Source: Ramlibacter henchirensis
GTDB lineage: Bacteria; Pseudomonadota; Gammaproteobacteria; Burkholderiales; Burkholderiaceae_C
NCBI RefSeq assembly: GCF_004682015.1
Contig: NZ_SMLM01000001.1
Span: 992,001-1,056,000 of the forward strand
Reading direction: 5' to 3'
DNA: 64,000 nucleotides
Shown here: positions 43,913 through 55,885 of the stretch, piece by piece
How positions within the stretch are numbered: the stretch's first letter is position 1
How the letters are laid out: the number at the start of each line of letters is the position of its first letter
Made by a program: the position numbers and the translations under genes
Notes under the pieces: model-generated
The model's database searches: none
Told to the model about the DNA's origin: nothing
Seen by the model: only the letters and a program-made list of their open reading frames with translations

Positions 43913-44539
43913 TCACTGCTCTCGCGCCAGCTTCAGCAGCCGCTCCAGGTGGCGATCGTGGATGTTGTGCCGCCGCAGTTCCTCCAGCGTCTTCTCGCAA
44001 TACTCCAGCGTCGTCCCGTACCGCCCGCAGGCCTCGGTGAAGATGCGCCGGTACTGGTCCTCGGTGAGCACGCCGGTGTGGTTGGGGCTCTTGCGTGAGA
44101 GGGTGAAGGCCAGCGCCTTCACTCCGCCTTGCGGCGTGTGGCACGTCAGCCAGCGCGGGTCGTAGACGCCGGTGGGCATCTCGCGCCCCCACAGCTGCAT
44201 CAAGACTTCCTGGCCGACCGCCTTCTGGATTCGGAACACCACGCCTTGGCAACTGCCGCCGCTGAGCAGGCCGAACACCAGCCCGGGACATTCGGGCGTG
44301 CCGCGGTTGACGCGGCTCCACATCTTCAGCGCGCGGTGCCAGCCCTGCACGCGCGCGGGGCGGCGCTCGGCGTAGTCGAAGTCGGGTTTCCAGATGAGCG
44401 AACCGTAGCCGAAGATCCAGAAGTCCTCGTGCCCGCCCCATTCGGCCAGCACCTTGTGCAGCATCGGCAGCGGATCGCGCACCGGCGTCAGGCCGTGCCA
44501 TGTCGGCGAATTCGCGGGAAGCGGGGCCATGCGGCTCAT
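43913..44539 (-). CDS. chaC: Gamma-glutamylcyclotransferase, ChaC type
   Basis: About 208 residues with the ChaC hallmark FGYGSLIWKPDF near the front, then RVQGWHRALKMWS and GTPECPGLVFGL, and the catalytic Glu region downstream. ChaC enzymes break down glutathione to 5-oxoproline and Cys-Gly. ATG at 44539 is preferred over TTG at 44548; the start is uncertain by a few residues. Confidence 0.93.
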   Translation of the reverse strand: MSRMAPLPANSPTWHGLTPVRDPLPMLHKVLAEWGGHEDFWIFGYGSLIWKPDFDYAERRPARVQGWHRALKMWSRVNRGTPECPGLVFGLLSGGSCQGVVFRIQKAVGQEVLMQLWGREMPTGVYDPRWLTCHTPQGGVKALAFTLSRKSPNHTGVLTEDQYRRIFTEACGRYGTTLEYCEKTLEELRRHNIHDRHLERLLKLAREQ

Positions 44540-44645
44540 GGGCTGCAACTGTACGGGCTCGTAACCTGTCCGTCACCAGCGGTGAGTCGGCAGACGCCTT
44601 GCAGGTAGGATGCCCGTTGCCTTTTTGCCTGCTTCCCGATTCCCC

Positions 44646-46477
<1,832 letters not shown>

Positions 46478-46487
<10 letters not shown>

Positions 46488-47122
46488 AGAAGGGCGGCGC
46501 GCTCACGCCCCTGGAAGTGATGGACGACGCGGCGGTGATCCCGGTGATCGTGCTGGACGACGTGGCGCAGGCCGTGCCGCTGGCACGCGCGCTGGTCGAG
46601 GGCGGCATCCGCATGCTGGAGGTGACGCTGCGCACGCCGGCCGCCCTGCGCTGCATCGAAGCGATCGCCGAGCAGGTGCCCGGCGCCGTGGCGGGCGCGG
46701 GCACGGTGCGATCGGAAGAGGATGCACGCGCGGCCGCCGCGGCAGGCGCCCGCTTCGCGGTGAGTCCCGGCTACACCCCGCTGATCGGCGCGGCCTGCCG
46801 CCAGGCCGGGCTGCCGCTGCTGCCGGGCGTGTCGACCGGCAGCGAGATCCTGCTCGCGCAGCAGGACGGATGGAACGAATTGAAGTTCTTCCCGGCCGTG
46901 CCCGCCGGCGGCACGGCGATGCTCAAGGCTTTCGCCGGTCCTTTCCCCGACGTGCGCTTCTGCCCGACGGGCGGTGTCACGGCGGCGAACGCGCGCGAGT
47001 TCCTCGGATTGCCCAACGTGGTGTGCGTCGGCGGATCGTGGCTGACGCCCGCGGATGCGGTGAAGGCGGGCGACTGGGGCCGGATCACGAAGCTGGCGCG
47101 CGAGGCGGTCGCGTTGCGCTAG
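46478..47122 (+). CDS. eda: 2-dehydro-3-deoxy-phosphogluconate aldolase
   Basis: The 214-residue class I aldolase splits KDPG to pyruvate and glyceraldehyde-3-phosphate. The Schiff-base Lys136 is in ELKFFPA, the catalytic Glu48 in MLEVTLRT, and phosphate site residues in FCPTGGV. It starts within the end of edd, so the pathway pair is translationally coupled. The stop shares CTAG with the convergent kinase gene. Confidence 0.95.
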
Positions 47123-49808
47123 GCCGCGGCCCGCTTCGCCATCACTTCCTCTATCGTGGTGACCAGCACGTCGGGCACCACCGGCTTGACCAGGTGCCCG
47201 TCGAAGCCGGCCTGCGTCGCGCGCGCCACGTCCGCCGTCTGGCCCCAGCCGGACAGCGCCAGCAGGGCCATGCCGCGGCCCCATTCGCTTGCACGCAAGG
47301 CGCGGCAGGTGCCAAAGCCGTCCAGCCGAGGCATGCCGAGGTCGAGCACCGCCACGTCGGGCCGCAACGCTTCGGCCTGGGCCAGTCCTTCGACGCCGTC
47401 GTAAGCCGTGGCGACGTCGTAGCCCAGCAATCCCAGCACCTCGGCCAGCGTGTCGGCCGCGTCGCGGTTGTCGTCGACGACCAGCACCCGGCGGCGCGGC
47501 GGCTGCTCCAGTGCCCGCTTCGCGTTGCTCGCTGGCGGCTGCGCCGGCTGGGTTTCCAGCGGGAGCCGCACCACGAACTCGCTGCCTTGCCCGAGCCCGG
47601 CGCTGTGCGCCTCGACCGAACCGCCGTGCAGCTCGGCCAGCCGCTGCACGAGCGACAGGCCGATGCCCAGTCCGCCGCCGGCGCGTTCGGACTCGGCGCC
47701 GCCTTGGTAGAACATCTCGAACACGCGCTGCAGCTGGTCCGCCGTAATGCCCACGCCGTGGTCGCGGACGCGGATCACCGCCTGCCCGCCTTCGCGCTCA
47801 ACGGACAACCGGATCGGCCGCCGCTCCGCCGAATACCGCGCCGCGTTGGTCAGCAGGTTGAGCACCACCTGCACCAGCCGCACGTCGTCGCCCACCAGGT
47901 GCACGGGCTCGTCGGGCAGTTGCAGCTCCAGCGGATGCCGGCCCATCTGCAGCGCGGCCTGCGCGTTCTCGACGGCGGCATGCACCACGTCCTGCAGCGT
48001 CACCGGCGCGCGCCGCAGCTCGAGCTTGCCGCGGCTGATGCGGCTGACGTCCATCAAGTCGTCGATCATCCGCGCAAGGTGCGAGACCTGGCGGCCGATG
48101 ATGTCCGTGTGCCGCTGCTGCATCGGGTCGAGCGGTGCCGTGAGCCGCAGCAGCTCGGCGGAGCTGCGGATCGGCGCGAGCGGGTTGCGCAGCTCGTGCG
48201 CGAGCGTGGCTAGGAATTCATCCTTGCGGCGATCCGCTTCCATGAGCGCGGCCTCGGCCTGCTTGCGGTCGGTGATGTCACGTTGCGTGCCCCAGGCGCG
48301 CACCAGGCGCCCGTCCTCCACCACCCCCGACAGGCTGTTGGCGAACCAGAGCGGCCGGCCCTCGCTGTCGTGCTCGGCCGACTCGACGTCGTCGGCGCGG
48401 TAGCCGCCCTCGACCAGGGCACGCAGGTAGGCCTGCACATTCGGATCGGCCTCGTCCATGAACAACTCCAGCCCGTGGCCGACCACGTCGGCGGGCGAGG
48501 AGAGGCCGTACATCCGGGCGAAGACCTCGTTGCATTCCGCGAAGCGGCCGGTGCGCATCACGGCGCGCACTTGGTCTTCGACGGGAAGCGATGTGTCGAC
48601 CGGCGGCTGGAATTCCATGCGCCAGATGCCCTCGGTGCTGTTGGCCACGAAGGCGCGGTAGCGCTCCTCGCTCTCGTGCAGCCGCCGCTCGCGCTGCACG
48701 CGGTCGCTGACGTCCTGGAAAAGGATGGCGACGTGGCGCTCGTGCGGTTCGCCGATGGGCGAGGCGAACACGTCGAACCAGCGGCCCATCGCCTGCGACC
48801 CCATGCTGAAGCGCTGCGGCTGCGCGGTCAGCGCCACCTGCCCGTAGGTTTCAATCCAGAACGGCTCCAGGTTCGGCAGCAGCTCGCGTGCGGTGCGCCC
48901 CAACGGATCGCGCAGGCCGGTCTGGCGCTCGAAGACGGCGTTGGTTTCGATGAATCGGTAGTCGGCCGGGCGCCCCTGTTCGTCCAGCAGGATCTCGGCC
49001 ACGCAGAAGCCCTGGTCGATCGATTCGAGCAGCCGCCGGTAGCGCTCGCCAGCGCGGCGCAGCTCGTCTTCGGCCATGCGCCGGTCGTGGATGTCCGTCA
49101 CCGACCCGGCCATGCCGAGGAACTCGCGCCGGGGGCCGAACCGGGGGTGCCCGGAGTCGATCACCCAGCGCCACGACCGTCGCGGTGGCGGATGCGGTGT
49201 TCGCACCTGAAATCGGTCTGCGCGGCATTGGCCGAGCGGAACGCCGCCCCGGTCATCGGACGGTCGTCCGGGTGCACCATCTCCAGCCAGCCGAATCCGA
49301 GCCCCGCCGTCTCGGGCTGTCCGGTGAACTGCGTCCAGGCCAGCGACAGGAAGCTGCAGACGCCGTCCGGCTCGGTGACCCACAGCATGGCGGGCGCGGC
49401 ATCGGCGAACTCGCGCAGCCGCTGCTGGGCCGTGACCTGGGCCGTGATGTCCAGCGTGATGCCGTCGAAACGGGTCGGTTCGCCGCTCTCGTCCGTGCTC
49501 ACCCGGCCGACGGCGTGGATCCACTTGTGGCTGCCGTCGGGGCCGATCGTGCGGTAGACCTCGTCGAACTGATGCCGCTGCTGGACCGCGCGATCGATCG
49601 AGACCCGCACGCGCTCGCGGTCCTCCTCATGCAGCCGCTCGTAGAACAGCTCCAGCGTCGGCCGCGCATCCGGCGGCAGGTGGAAGTGAGCCTTGGTGTT
49701 GTCGTTCCAGACCAGGTCGCCCAGCGGCAGCGGGTTGAGCCAGACGCCTACCCCGGAAGTGCGCACGGCGGCGTCCATGCGCTCGAGTTCGAAAGGCGGC
49801 TTGGTCAT
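47119..49808 (-). pseudogene. Multi-PAS hybrid histidine kinase interrupted by a one-base frameshift
   Basis: The N-terminal part (ATG at 49808) has two PAS domains; its frame runs into GRGAG and stops at about 49161. The next frame continues as SWRWVIDSG, which completes the PAS motif D-G-S-W-R-W if one base is added near 49172-49175. Then come further PAS domains (SVTDIHDRRM; SEERYRAF), HisKA with HELRNPLAP (about His538 of 896 reconstructed residues), HATPase and a receiver with Asp (about 823) in LDLGMP. No membrane helices are seen. Either it is a decaying gene or an assembly error. Confidence 0.82.
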
Positions 49809-49875
49809 GGGGCAGGATTCCGGGAATGCGATGGGGTTGCGCAGGCGCTGCACGCCTCTTCAGCGCGCAGCGGGC

Positions 49876-50763
49876 TTATCTCGGCGGCCGCCGCAACAAG
49901 GCCAACGGGTTGAACCCGGTCACCAGCGCGCACGCCACCAGCACCAGCAGCACGCCGGGTGCCATGCCCGCAGTGAACGGTTCACCCAGGAACAGGCCGC
50001 CCCAGGTGACGCCGAACATCGGGATCATGAACGCAGACGATGTGGCCGCGCTGGCCGGAATCTCGCGCATCAGCCGCATGCTAATCCAGTACATGAAGCC
50101 GGAGGTGAACATCCCCAGCACCGCCAGCGCGACCAGCGCCCGCGGCACCAGCTCGACCTGCGGCGCGGCAGCCGCGGCCGGCAGCAGCAGCACCAGCGCG
50201 GCCGCGACATGCACTGCCGCCGAAGCGGGCAGCGGCTGGTGCGCCAATGTCGCGCGCTTCATCAGGATCGCGCCGAAGCCATAGCTGGCCGACGCGGCCA
50301 CGCACGCCAGCACGGCCATCACCACCCGCGCATCCACTTCCACCGGCCCGAGCCGCACCAGCAGCGCCACGCCCAGCAACCCTGCAGCGCAGCCGGCGAG
50401 CTTGCGCACGGTGAGGCGCTCCTCCCCGAACACCGCGCCGGCGAGCACGCCGAACAGCGGTGCGGTGGCATTCAGCACCGCGGAGTAGCCCGCCGGGATC
50501 ACGAGGGCCACCCAATTGAACAGAAGAAAAGGCGAAACGACGGTGAGCAGCCCCAGCACGGTCATCGCGCGCCAGTGCGCGCGTGCGGGCCACGTCATCC
50601 GCATCACGCGCATCAGCAGCGCGAGCACGGCGGCAGCGAGGGCGCAGCGCAGGCAGGCCATCGGCAGCGGGCCGAGGGCCGGACTCGCGATGCGGATGAG
50701 GGGGAAGGATGCGCCCCAGACGGCGGAAAGGAAGATGAGCTGGGCGAAGTGGCGCGACTGCAT
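49876..50763 (-). CDS. DMT family (EamA) transporter
   Basis: The 295-residue protein has ten helices and two EamA repeats. It begins [21 protein letters not shown] and includes [26 protein letters not shown] and FLGEPFTAG. It exports unknown metabolites or drugs. Unlike the DMT gene near 2 kb, its frame is intact. It is divergent from the CDP-sugar cassette. Confidence 0.9.
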   Translation of the reverse strand: MQSRHFAQLIFLSAVWGASFPLIRIASPALGPLPMACLRCALAAAVLALLMRVMRMTWPARAHWRAMTVLGLLTVVSPFLLFNWVALVIPAGYSAVLNATAPLFGVLAGAVFGEERLTVRKLAGCAAGLLGVALLVRLGPVEVDARVVMAVLACVAASASYGFGAILMKRATLAHQPLPASAAVHVAAALVLLLPAAAAAPQVELVPRALVALAVLGMFTSGFMYWISMRLMREIPASAATSSAFMIPMFGVTWGGLFLGEPFTAGMAPGVLLVLVACALVTGFNPLALLRRPPR

Positions 50764-50937
50764 GAACGGGACTCGATTGTGGTGCTTCTGTCCATAGCCC
50801 GGACGAGTCAGGGTGCCGACATGACCGATGGCAATTGTCCGACAACGCCTCAGCCGCTCAGACAGCGTAATGGTGCGTATTGCGCCGACAGCGCCGCAAG
50901 GGAGGAATTTGATGCGAGCGAAACCTGGGAGGACCGC

Positions 50938-51711
50938 ATGCAGGTCGTGATACTGGCCGGCGGGTACGGCACCCGCATCAGCGAGGAGAGCGCCGTACGG
51001 CCCAAGCCGATGGTCGAGATCGGCGGCCGGCCGATCCTGTGGCACATCATGAAGATCTACCTGGCCCACGGGCTGAACGACTTCGTGATCTGCTGCGGCT
51101 ACAAGGGCCACGTGATCAAGCAGTTCTTCCGGGACTACGCGCTCGACTCCGCGGACGTGCGGTTCGACATGCGCGAGAACACCACGACGCTCCTGCGCAC
51201 AGCGACGGAGCCCTGGCGCGTGACGCTGGTGGACACGGGCCTCGAGACGATGACCGGCGGACGGCTGCGCCAGGCGGCGCGCTATCTCAACGAGGGCCCG
51301 TTCTGCTGCACGTACGGCGACGGCGTCGGCAACGTGGACATCACCGCCTCGATCGAATTCCACAAGGCCCAGGGCACGCTGGCGACCGTGACCGCCGTCC
51401 AGCCGCCCGGCCGATTCGGCGCCTTCACGCTGCACACCGGCGACCACCGCGTGCCCAGCTTCCACGAGAAGCCGGGCGGCGACGGCGCCTGGATCAACGG
51501 CGGCTTCTTCGTGCTGGACCGCAAGGTGATCGACCTCATCGCGGACGACCAGACGGTCTGGGAGCGCGAGCCGATGGAGCGGCTGGCGACCGAGGGCCAG
51601 CTGGCGGCGTTCCGCCACCAGGGCTTCTGGCAGCCGATGGACACGCTGCGCGACAAGCAGACGCTGGAGGCGCTGTGGTCCTCCGGCAAGGCGCCGTGGA
51701 AAGTCTGGTAG
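50938..51711 (+). CDS. rfbF: Glucose-1-phosphate cytidylyltransferase
   Basis: The 257-residue enzyme makes CDP-glucose from CTP and glucose-1-phosphate. It has the nucleotidyltransferase start [45 protein letters not shown] and [12 protein letters not shown], closely matching RfbF. A GGGAGG site precedes ATG 50938. It heads the five-gene sugar cassette. CDP-glucose normally enters a 4,6-dehydratase, which is not encoded nearby. Confidence 0.94.
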   Translation: MQVVILAGGYGTRISEESAVRPKPMVEIGGRPILWHIMKIYLAHGLNDFVICCGYKGHVIKQFFRDYALDSADVRFDMRENTTTLLRTATEPWRVTLVDTGLETMTGGRLRQAARYLNEGPFCCTYGDGVGNVDITASIEFHKAQGTLATVTAVQPPGRFGAFTLHTGDHRVPSFHEKPGGDGAWINGGFFVLDRKVIDLIADDQTVWEREPMERLATEGQLAAFRHQGFWQPMDTLRDKQTLEALWSSGKAPWKVW

Positions 51712-51721
51712 GAGCAGGCGG

Positions 51722-52261
51722 ATGATCTTCACACCCACCGAGCTGCCGGGGGCCTTCATCATCGACCCCGAGCTGCGCGAGGACGCGCGGGGCTGGTTCA
51801 CCCGCACCTACTGCGCCCGCGAGTTCGAGGCGCACGGCCTGCCCACCCACATGGTGCAGACCAACACGTCGCTCACGCGCAAGAAGGGCACGCTGCGCGG
51901 CATGCACTACCAGAAGGCGCCGCATGCCGAGGACAAGCTCGTGCGTTGCGTGCGCGGCGCCATCTGGGACGCCATCGTCGACCTGCGTCCGCAGTCTCCG
52001 ACCTACTGCCGCTGGATCGGCGTCGAGCTGTCGCAGGACAACGGCCGCATGCTGCTGGTGCCCAAGGGGTTCGCGCACGGCTTCGTGACGCTTACGGATG
52101 ACGCGGCCGTGACCTACCAGGTGTCCGAGTACTACACGCCGGCCACCGAGGGCGGCGCGCGCTGGGACGATCCCGCGTTCGGCATCCAATGGCCGGTGCC
52201 CGTGCTCGACATGTCCGACAAGGACCGCAACTGGCCCGCGCACGCGAAGGAGGCCCAATGA
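51722..52261 (+). CDS. RfbC-like dTDP-4-dehydrorhamnose 3,5-epimerase family protein
   Basis: The 179-residue cupin-fold protein has the RmlC signature: DARGWFTRTYC, QTNTSLTRKKGTLRGMHYQ, KLVRCVRGAIWDAIVDLR and PKGFAHGFVTL. Catalytic His (GMHYQ) and Tyr (SEYYTP) are present. In this setting it may epimerise a CDP-4-keto sugar instead of the dTDP form. It overlaps the next gene by four bases. Confidence 0.88.
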   Translation: MIFTPTELPGAFIIDPELREDARGWFTRTYCAREFEAHGLPTHMVQTNTSLTRKKGTLRGMHYQKAPHAEDKLVRCVRGAIWDAIVDLRPQSPTYCRWIGVELSQDNGRMLLVPKGFAHGFVTLTDDAAVTYQVSEYYTPATEGGARWDDPAFGIQWPVPVLDMSDKDRNWPAHAKEAQ

Positions 52262-53610
52262 TCCTGGTCGACACCGCATTGCAGCGGCGTGCCGCCGAAG
52301 GGCGCCCGGTGCGCATCGGCCTGGTGGGCGCCGGCTTCATGGCGCGCGGCGTGGCGCTCCAGATCACGCTGTCGGTGCCCGGCATGAAGGTGGCCGCGAT
52401 CGCCAACCGCACGCTGGAAACCGCGCGCCGCGCCTACCGCGAGGCGGGCCTGACCGAGATGCGCACGGTCGAGACGGTGGCCCAGCTCGAGCAGGCCATC
52501 GAGGCCGGCGTGCCGGCCGTCACCGACGACCCGCTGCTGCTGTGCCGCGCCGGCGGCATCGACGCCATCGTGGAGGTGACCGGCACCATCGAGCAGGCGG
52601 CCCGGGTCGCGCTCGAGGCGATCGAGCACCGCAAGCACGTGGTGCTGATGAACGCCGAGGTCGACGGCACCGTCGGCCCCATCCTCAAGACCTACGCCGA
52701 CCGCGCCGGTGTGGTGCTCACCAGCGCCGACGGCGACCAGCCCGGCGTGATGATGAACCTGTACCGCTTCGTGCGCGGCATCGGCGTCAAGCCCGTGCTG
52801 TGCGGAAACATCAAGGGACTGCACGACCCGTACCGCAACCCGACCACGCAGGAAGGGTTCGCGAAGCAGTGGGGGCAGAACCCGGCCATGGTGACCTCGT
52901 TCGCGGACGGCACCAAGATCTCGTTCGAGAACGCCATCGTCGCCAACGGCACCGGCATGGGCGTCGGCAAGCGCGGCATGTTCGGGCCCACGGTCCCGGC
53001 CGGCACGCCCATCCAGCAGGTCGGCGAGCTGTACCCGCTGCAAGCGCTGCTGGAAGGCCCCGGCATCGTCGACTACGTGGTGGGCGCGATGCCCGGGCCG
53101 GGCGTCTACGTGCTGGGCACGCACGACCATCCGCAGCAGCGCCACTACCTCAACCTCTACAAGCTGGGCGCCGGCCCGCTGTACTGCTTCTACACGCCCT
53201 ACCACCTGTGCCACTTCGAGGTGCCGAACACGGTCGCGCGTGCGGTGCTGTTCGGCGATGCCGCGCTCTCCCCGCTGGCGGGACCGCTCGTGGAGGTGGT
53301 CGCCGCCGCCAAGAAGGACCTGCGCGCCGGCGAGACGATCGACGGCCTGGGTGGCTACATGACGTACGGGCTGGCCGAGAACTCCAGCACGGCACGTGCC
53401 GAGGACCTGCTGCCCATCGGCCTGGCCGAAGGCTGCCGGCTGCGGCGCGACGTGGCAAAGGACGCAGTACTCACGTTCGCCGACGTGGAACTGCCGCCGG
53501 GGCGGCTGTGCGACCGGCTTTGGCGCGAGCAGCTGGAGCATTTCGGCGGCGCCGCGCCGCGGGGCAATGAACCCCAACACCAAACTCAATCGCAAAGGGA
53601 GATCGCATGA
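52258..53610 (+). CDS. NAD(P)-dependent oxidoreductase with C-terminal SAF domain
   Basis: The 450-residue protein has an N-terminal Rossmann domain (RIGLVGAGFMARGVALQI) like homoserine dehydrogenases or Gfo/Idh proteins. The middle has EVDGTVGPILKTYAD and a GDQPG segment. A C-terminal SAF-like beta region (ARAEDLLPIGLAEGCRLRRD) is similar to sialic-acid-synthase antifreeze domains. It is likely to act on the activated sugar or an acyl side chain. Its start overlaps the rfbC-like stop, and its stop overlaps the epimerase start. Confidence 0.8.
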   Translation: MILVDTALQRRAAEGRPVRIGLVGAGFMARGVALQITLSVPGMKVAAIANRTLETARRAYREAGLTEMRTVETVAQLEQAIEAGVPAVTDDPLLLCRAGGIDAIVEVTGTIEQAARVALEAIEHRKHVVLMNAEVDGTVGPILKTYADRAGVVLTSADGDQPGVMMNLYRFVRGIGVKPVLCGNIKGLHDPYRNPTTQEGFAKQWGQNPAMVTSFADGTKISFENAIVANGTGMGVGKRGMFGPTVPAGTPIQQVGELYPLQALLEGPGIVDYVVGAMPGPGVYVLGTHDHPQQRHYLNLYKLGAGPLYCFYTPYHLCHFEVPNTVARAVLFGDAALSPLAGPLVEVVAAAKKDLRAGETIDGLGGYMTYGLAENSSTARAEDLLPIGLAEGCRLRRDVAKDAVLTFADVELPPGRLCDRLWREQLEHFGGAAPRGNEPQHQTQSQREIA

Positions 53611-54644
53611 AGCTGCTCGTCACGGGCGTCGAGGGTTACATCGGGTGCCTGCTGGCCCCATTCCTGCAGGCGCGGGGCCATGAACTGGTCGGCCTGGACA
53701 CCGGTTACTACCGGGATGGCTGGCTGTTCAGCGACCGCTCGCTGGTGCCGGGCTTCCCGCGCACGGTCAACCGCGACATCCGGCACATCGAGGCCGAGGA
53801 CCTGCAGGGCGTCGACGCCGTGGTCCACCTCGCCGAGCTGTCGAACGACCCGCTGGGCGAGAACGATCCCGACCTCACGCACCAGATCAACCACCGCGCG
53901 TCGGTGCGGCTGGCGCAGCTGGCGCGCGATGCGGGCGTCAAGCGCTTCGTCTACACCTCCTCGTGCAGCGTGTACGGCGTGGCCGACGGCGCGGAGCCGA
54001 TGACCGAGCGTTCGCCGACCAATCCGCAGACGGCGTACGCGGTGTGCAAGACGCTGGTCGAGCGCGACGTGTCGCAACTGGCGGCCGCCAACTTCTCGCC
54101 CACCTTCCTGCGCAACGCCACCGCGTACGGTGCGTCGCCGCGGATGCGGTTCGACATCGTGCTGAACAACCTGTGCGGCATCGCGGCCACCACCGGCAGG
54201 ATCGTCATGACGAGCGACGGCACGCCGTGGCGCCCGCTGGTGCACGTGCTGGACATCTGCGAGGCGATCGCCTGCGCGCTGGAGGCGCCGCGCGACGCCG
54301 TGCACAACGAGGTGTTCAACGTCGGCCACGACGAGGACAACTACCAGGTGCGCGAGATCGCCCAGATCGTGGCCGGCGCGTACCCGGGCTGCGAGGTCTC
54401 CTTCGGCCCGGCCGGCGGCGACAACCGCAGCTACCGCGTGAGCTTCGCCAAGATCCATGGCCAGCTGCCGGGCTTCCGCTGCACCTGGGATGCGCGCAAG
54501 GGTGCGGCCCAGCTGCGCCGGGTGTTCGACCGCATCGGCCTGGATGCGGAACTGTTCCAGTCGCGGCCGTTCACGCGGCTCAAACAACTGAAATACCTGA
54601 CCAGCACGGGGCAGCTCGATCCCCAGCTGTTCTGGACCTGCTGA
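53607..54644 (+). CDS. NAD-dependent epimerase/dehydratase (extended SDR)
   Basis: The 345-residue extended SDR has nucleotide motif TGVEGYIG, VVHLAELSNDP, SSCSVYG and the catalytic YAVCK. Length and motifs suit a nucleotide-sugar epimerase, dehydratase or reductase. It could supply the missing 4,6-dehydratase or a later 4-keto reductase step; sequence alone cannot decide. The start overlaps the previous stop by four bases. Confidence 0.88.
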   Translation: MKLLVTGVEGYIGCLLAPFLQARGHELVGLDTGYYRDGWLFSDRSLVPGFPRTVNRDIRHIEAEDLQGVDAVVHLAELSNDPLGENDPDLTHQINHRASVRLAQLARDAGVKRFVYTSSCSVYGVADGAEPMTERSPTNPQTAYAVCKTLVERDVSQLAAANFSPTFLRNATAYGASPRMRFDIVLNNLCGIAATTGRIVMTSDGTPWRPLVHVLDICEAIACALEAPRDAVHNEVFNVGHDEDNYQVREIAQIVAGAYPGCEVSFGPAGGDNRSYRVSFAKIHGQLPGFRCTWDARKGAAQLRRVFDRIGLDAELFQSRPFTRLKQLKYLTSTGQLDPQLFWTC

Positions 54645-54651
54645 TCGAGGG

Positions 54652-55722
54652 ATGAAACCGCGGATCCTCTTCGTCGTGATGTCCGCGGTGGCGGCACCAG
54701 GCACGGTGGAGCAGCTGGCGCGCTCGCTGGCCCCGCACACCGTGCTGCTGCACCACGATTTCTCGCAGCAGCCGGACTTCCCGATCCAGGCGGACAACGT
54801 GGCCTTCGTACCGGAACCGGCTCGCACCGGCTGGGCCACTTTCGGCTTCGTCGAGGGCATCTTCCGCGCGATGGACCACGCGGTGCGGCATTTCGACTTC
54901 GACTACCTGCAGCTGCTCAGCCCGACCTGCCTGCCGATCAAGCCGATGGCGCAGTTCGAGGCGCACGTGGCGCAGCCGGTGGATGCGCACTTCGGCGCCA
55001 TCGACCTGCTGGCCGACGAGGAGTGCCTGATGAGCGTGGGGTATCGCGCGTTCACGCCGGCCGACAGCTTCCGCCACCGCGTGCTGCGCCGGCTGACGAG
55101 CGAGTACTTCGAGCACGACCGCGGGCGCCGCGACGAATCGGGCGTGTGGATCCACAGCGGCGGCGGCCTCGGCTGGAAGGCCCGCGTGGCGCGCTGGGCG
55201 CTCGGCGCGGCGGCCCGTCAGACGCTGGGCCCGCATCCGTTCGGGCCGGCGCTGCGTCCGTTCTACGGCTCGGTCTGGTTCGGCGCGCGCCGGCATGTGG
55301 TGCGCGGCATGCTGGAGAGCTTCCGGCAGCCGCATCTCCACCAGTGGTTCAGCCGGGTGCGCATCGCCGAGGAGTTCCTGATGCCTTCGCTGCTGATGCG
55401 GCTGGCGCCCCGGCGCGGTCCGCTCAACCACTACATCAGCCGCTTCGACCAGGCGCATCCGAACAAGCTGACTGAAGAGGACCTGCCCGAGCTGCGCGAA
55501 TGTCCGGCGTTCTTTGCGCGCAAGTTCCCGGACGATCCGCAGGCGCCGGTGCGCCTGCGAGTGCTGGACGAGCTAGCGGCCGCGGGCGCCGCCTGCGCAC
55601 CGGTGCCGGAGGCGGTCGCGACGGCGCCGATCTCGAACGGTGCGCCCTTGCATCCCACGCCGAGCTGGACGGTGCCGTTGGGCGCGGGCCTGGCCGGCAG
55701 CGCGGGAGCCGCAGGCTCGTGA
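54652..55722 (+). CDS. Core-2/I-branching-like (GT14) glycosyltransferase
   Basis: The 356-residue protein has FDFDYLQLLSPTCLPIKPM near residue 90, similar to the core of GT14/core-2 branching enzymes. It also has HPNKLTEEDLPELRECPAFFARKF near the C-terminus, a conserved GT14-like end. It begins seven bases after the epimerase stop. It probably transfers the cassette's sugar onto a surface glycan. The low-complexity tail (AGLAGSAGAAGS) is unusual. Confidence 0.72.
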   Translation: MKPRILFVVMSAVAAPGTVEQLARSLAPHTVLLHHDFSQQPDFPIQADNVAFVPEPARTGWATFGFVEGIFRAMDHAVRHFDFDYLQLLSPTCLPIKPMAQFEAHVAQPVDAHFGAIDLLADEECLMSVGYRAFTPADSFRHRVLRRLTSEYFEHDRGRRDESGVWIHSGGGLGWKARVARWALGAAARQTLGPHPFGPALRPFYGSVWFGARRHVVRGMLESFRQPHLHQWFSRVRIAEEFLMPSLLMRLAPRRGPLNHYISRFDQAHPNKLTEEDLPELRECPAFFARKFPDDPQAPVRLRVLDELAAAGAACAPVPEAVATAPISNGAPLHPTPSWTVPLGAGLAGSAGAAGS

Positions 55723-55885
55723 CGGAGCCGCCGATCGCGGCGCCCACCTGATCGAGACCTTCCTACGAGTTCTGCGGGGCGCAGCCGACGGCGCGCCCGG
55801 CGGCCGTTGACCAGACTGGCCCTTGCCATGGCTGCGCGGCGGGTTCCTCCCGGCGGCGCGGCCCAGGAGGCGAGAGGAGGCAGTC

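Noticed and set aside
50764..50937. Promoter or small gene upstream of rfbF
   Set aside because: Only a short TTGTC/GACAA palindrome (50835-50845) was seen, with no convincing -10/-35 pair or conserved small frame.
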